18,586 bases of DNA from Funneliformis mosseae. Its lineage: Eukaryota > Glomeromycota > Glomeromycetes > Glomerales > Glomeraceae. The first letter of the stretch is position 1; each line of letters opens with the position of its first letter. A model generated the notes under the pieces. That model ran no database searches. It saw only the letters and a program-made list of their open reading frames with translations, and was not told where the DNA came from. A program made the position numbers and the translations under genes. The stretch lies in NCBI GenBank assembly GCA_910592005.1, contig CAJVPP010001668.1, forward strand, positions 1-18,586, given 5' to 3'. Positions 17,767 through 18,586 of the stretch are shown piece after piece.

Positions 17767-18586
17767 ATGACCGGAAAAAAAAACGGAAACAACAATAACA
17801 ACAACAAGTTTAATAAGACTCGCTCTTCTTCCCCTAACAACGACCAACAGCAACAACCTGCTAAGAAACAGTTTATTGAACCTCCTCAAATAACTGAAGC
17901 TTCGTCTTCAAAAGATATTCCAGAAAATGTCGCGTCCTCTGACATGGAACTTGATATAACCGCTCGCTCACTTAGCAACAAAGGAAAAGCATCTGAAACT
18001 TCTTCGTCCCTCCAAAAGCCCCGATAGATATTGACCAAGCTTTTGATGCTACTGAAAATGGCCTTGATAACAATAAAAACAAAGCAAGTGGTATTCACCT
18101 TGAACGAGAAACGGAAGCCCCAATCTACTTTGCCTACTGCGCCGCCGAACAGTTCTTTTCAGCCAAAACTAATCAGGAAAAACAAAATGAGGCGTGTGAC
18201 ATATTCGCATCACATTATGCCTCTTTCATTGGTGCATCAGTACACACTCATCCCGATGACCCCAACAAAAAAATTATTCGAATTGGTTTTACCTCATGCG
18301 ATGAAGCCAATCATACAGTCACCCTTAAAATTCCTTGTTTAGACAATAACACCTTTTCACCCCTGATCACCAAACCAGCCACAAAGTACATTCCAGATCT
18401 ATCGATCAGAGTAACTGAGATTCTGATCTCTATTACAGAATCAAATTTGAGATCTACATTTTCCTTTTTCGGAAAGATCACTAAATGTACGATGTCTACC
18501 AAAAACTTATGGCAACAAGCTACTATTACCTTTGAAGAAAATACAGACATGACGACCCTGAACAAACTTAACAGCTACTTCGTCCT
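17767..18586 (+). pseudogene. LINE (non-LTR retrotransposon) ORF1, frameshifted, cut by window end
   Basis: The first frame (17767-18024, stop TAG at 18025-18027) encodes a hydrophilic Asn/Gln/Ser-rich N-terminus (MTGKKNGNNNNNNKF). The sense then continues in another frame (APIDIDQAFDAT from 18018) that stays open to the window end. The new frame has a stop at 17994-17996, so the shift lies between there and 18024, at tccctccaaaagcccc. An extra C and A in these short runs would explain it. The second part has a conserved stretch (APIYFAYCAAEQFF, HYASFIGASVHTHPDDPNKK). It ends in an RRM-like fold from about 18399: LSIRVTEIL, TESNLRSTFSFFGKITKC, QQATITFEE. This layout fits the RNA-binding ORF1 proteins of Glomeromycota LINEs. 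The endonuclease/reverse transcriptase ORF2 would lie beyond the window. Base composition (about 40% GC) is far above the neighbouring block, suggesting a younger copy. Confidence 0.75.

Noticed and set aside
18031..18342. 103-codon plus-strand open frame and overlapping minus-strand frames (17886-18098, 18311-18565)
   Set aside because: All are shadows of the LINE ORF1, whose own frame is open through the region with an RRM-like fold.

Overview
The window reads as nuclear DNA from an arbuscular-mycorrhizal fungus of the Glomeromycota, most likely Rhizophagus or a close relative. The evidence is a very AT-rich background, GT-AG introns of about 64-96 bp, a secreted ML-domain protein, a fragment of a fungal type IIC (Na+/K+-like) P-type ATPase, a kinase-like pseudogene of the kind hugely expanded in these fungi, a pogo/Tigger DNA transposon and a LINE ORF1. 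The organism call is an inference from gene content; no marker gene is present.

Layout. Positions 1-8,500 are ordinary AT-rich fungal DNA. They hold several short repeat remnants (a possible MITE near 640-745 and a possible solo LTR near 1,110-1,545) and one clearly intact gene, a secreted ML-domain lipid-binding protein (3325-3753, with a TATA box). They also hold a probable two-exon small gene on the minus strand (5552-5890), and a plus-strand block of broken genes: an unrecognised remnant (6170-6661), then the 5' third of a type IIC P-type ATPase (6676-8050). The ATPase fragment keeps six exons and five introns but has two in-frame stops and ends before the phosphorylation site. Between the small gene and the broken block lies a CpG-rich 15-bp tandem repeat framed by a perfect 10-bp inverted repeat.

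Positions about 8,500-17,730 form an extremely AT-rich, CpG-depleted block of decayed repeats. In order it holds a 200-bp inverted-repeat element; a roughly 750-bp tract almost without G on the plus strand; about 1.3 kb with nothing recognisable; and an array of nine roughly 53-bp repeats flanked by GATCTGA-type arrays. Next come a tandem 74-bp duplication and a complete 1.86-kb pogo/Tigger element with matching TIRs and TA target duplications around a dead transposase. Last is a minus-strand kinase-like pseudogene. The stops in the transposase fall mostly at expected Trp or Arg codons, which fits C-to-T/G-to-A decay.

From about 17,735 to the end the base composition jumps to roughly 40% GC. 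Here the 5' part of a LINE ORF1 begins, carrying one frameshift and running off the window. It looks like a younger insertion beside the decayed block.

No multi-gene functional system is evident. The genes are independent. The main interest lies in the mutational history, the repeat architecture and the CpG-rich repeat between the small gene and the broken genes.
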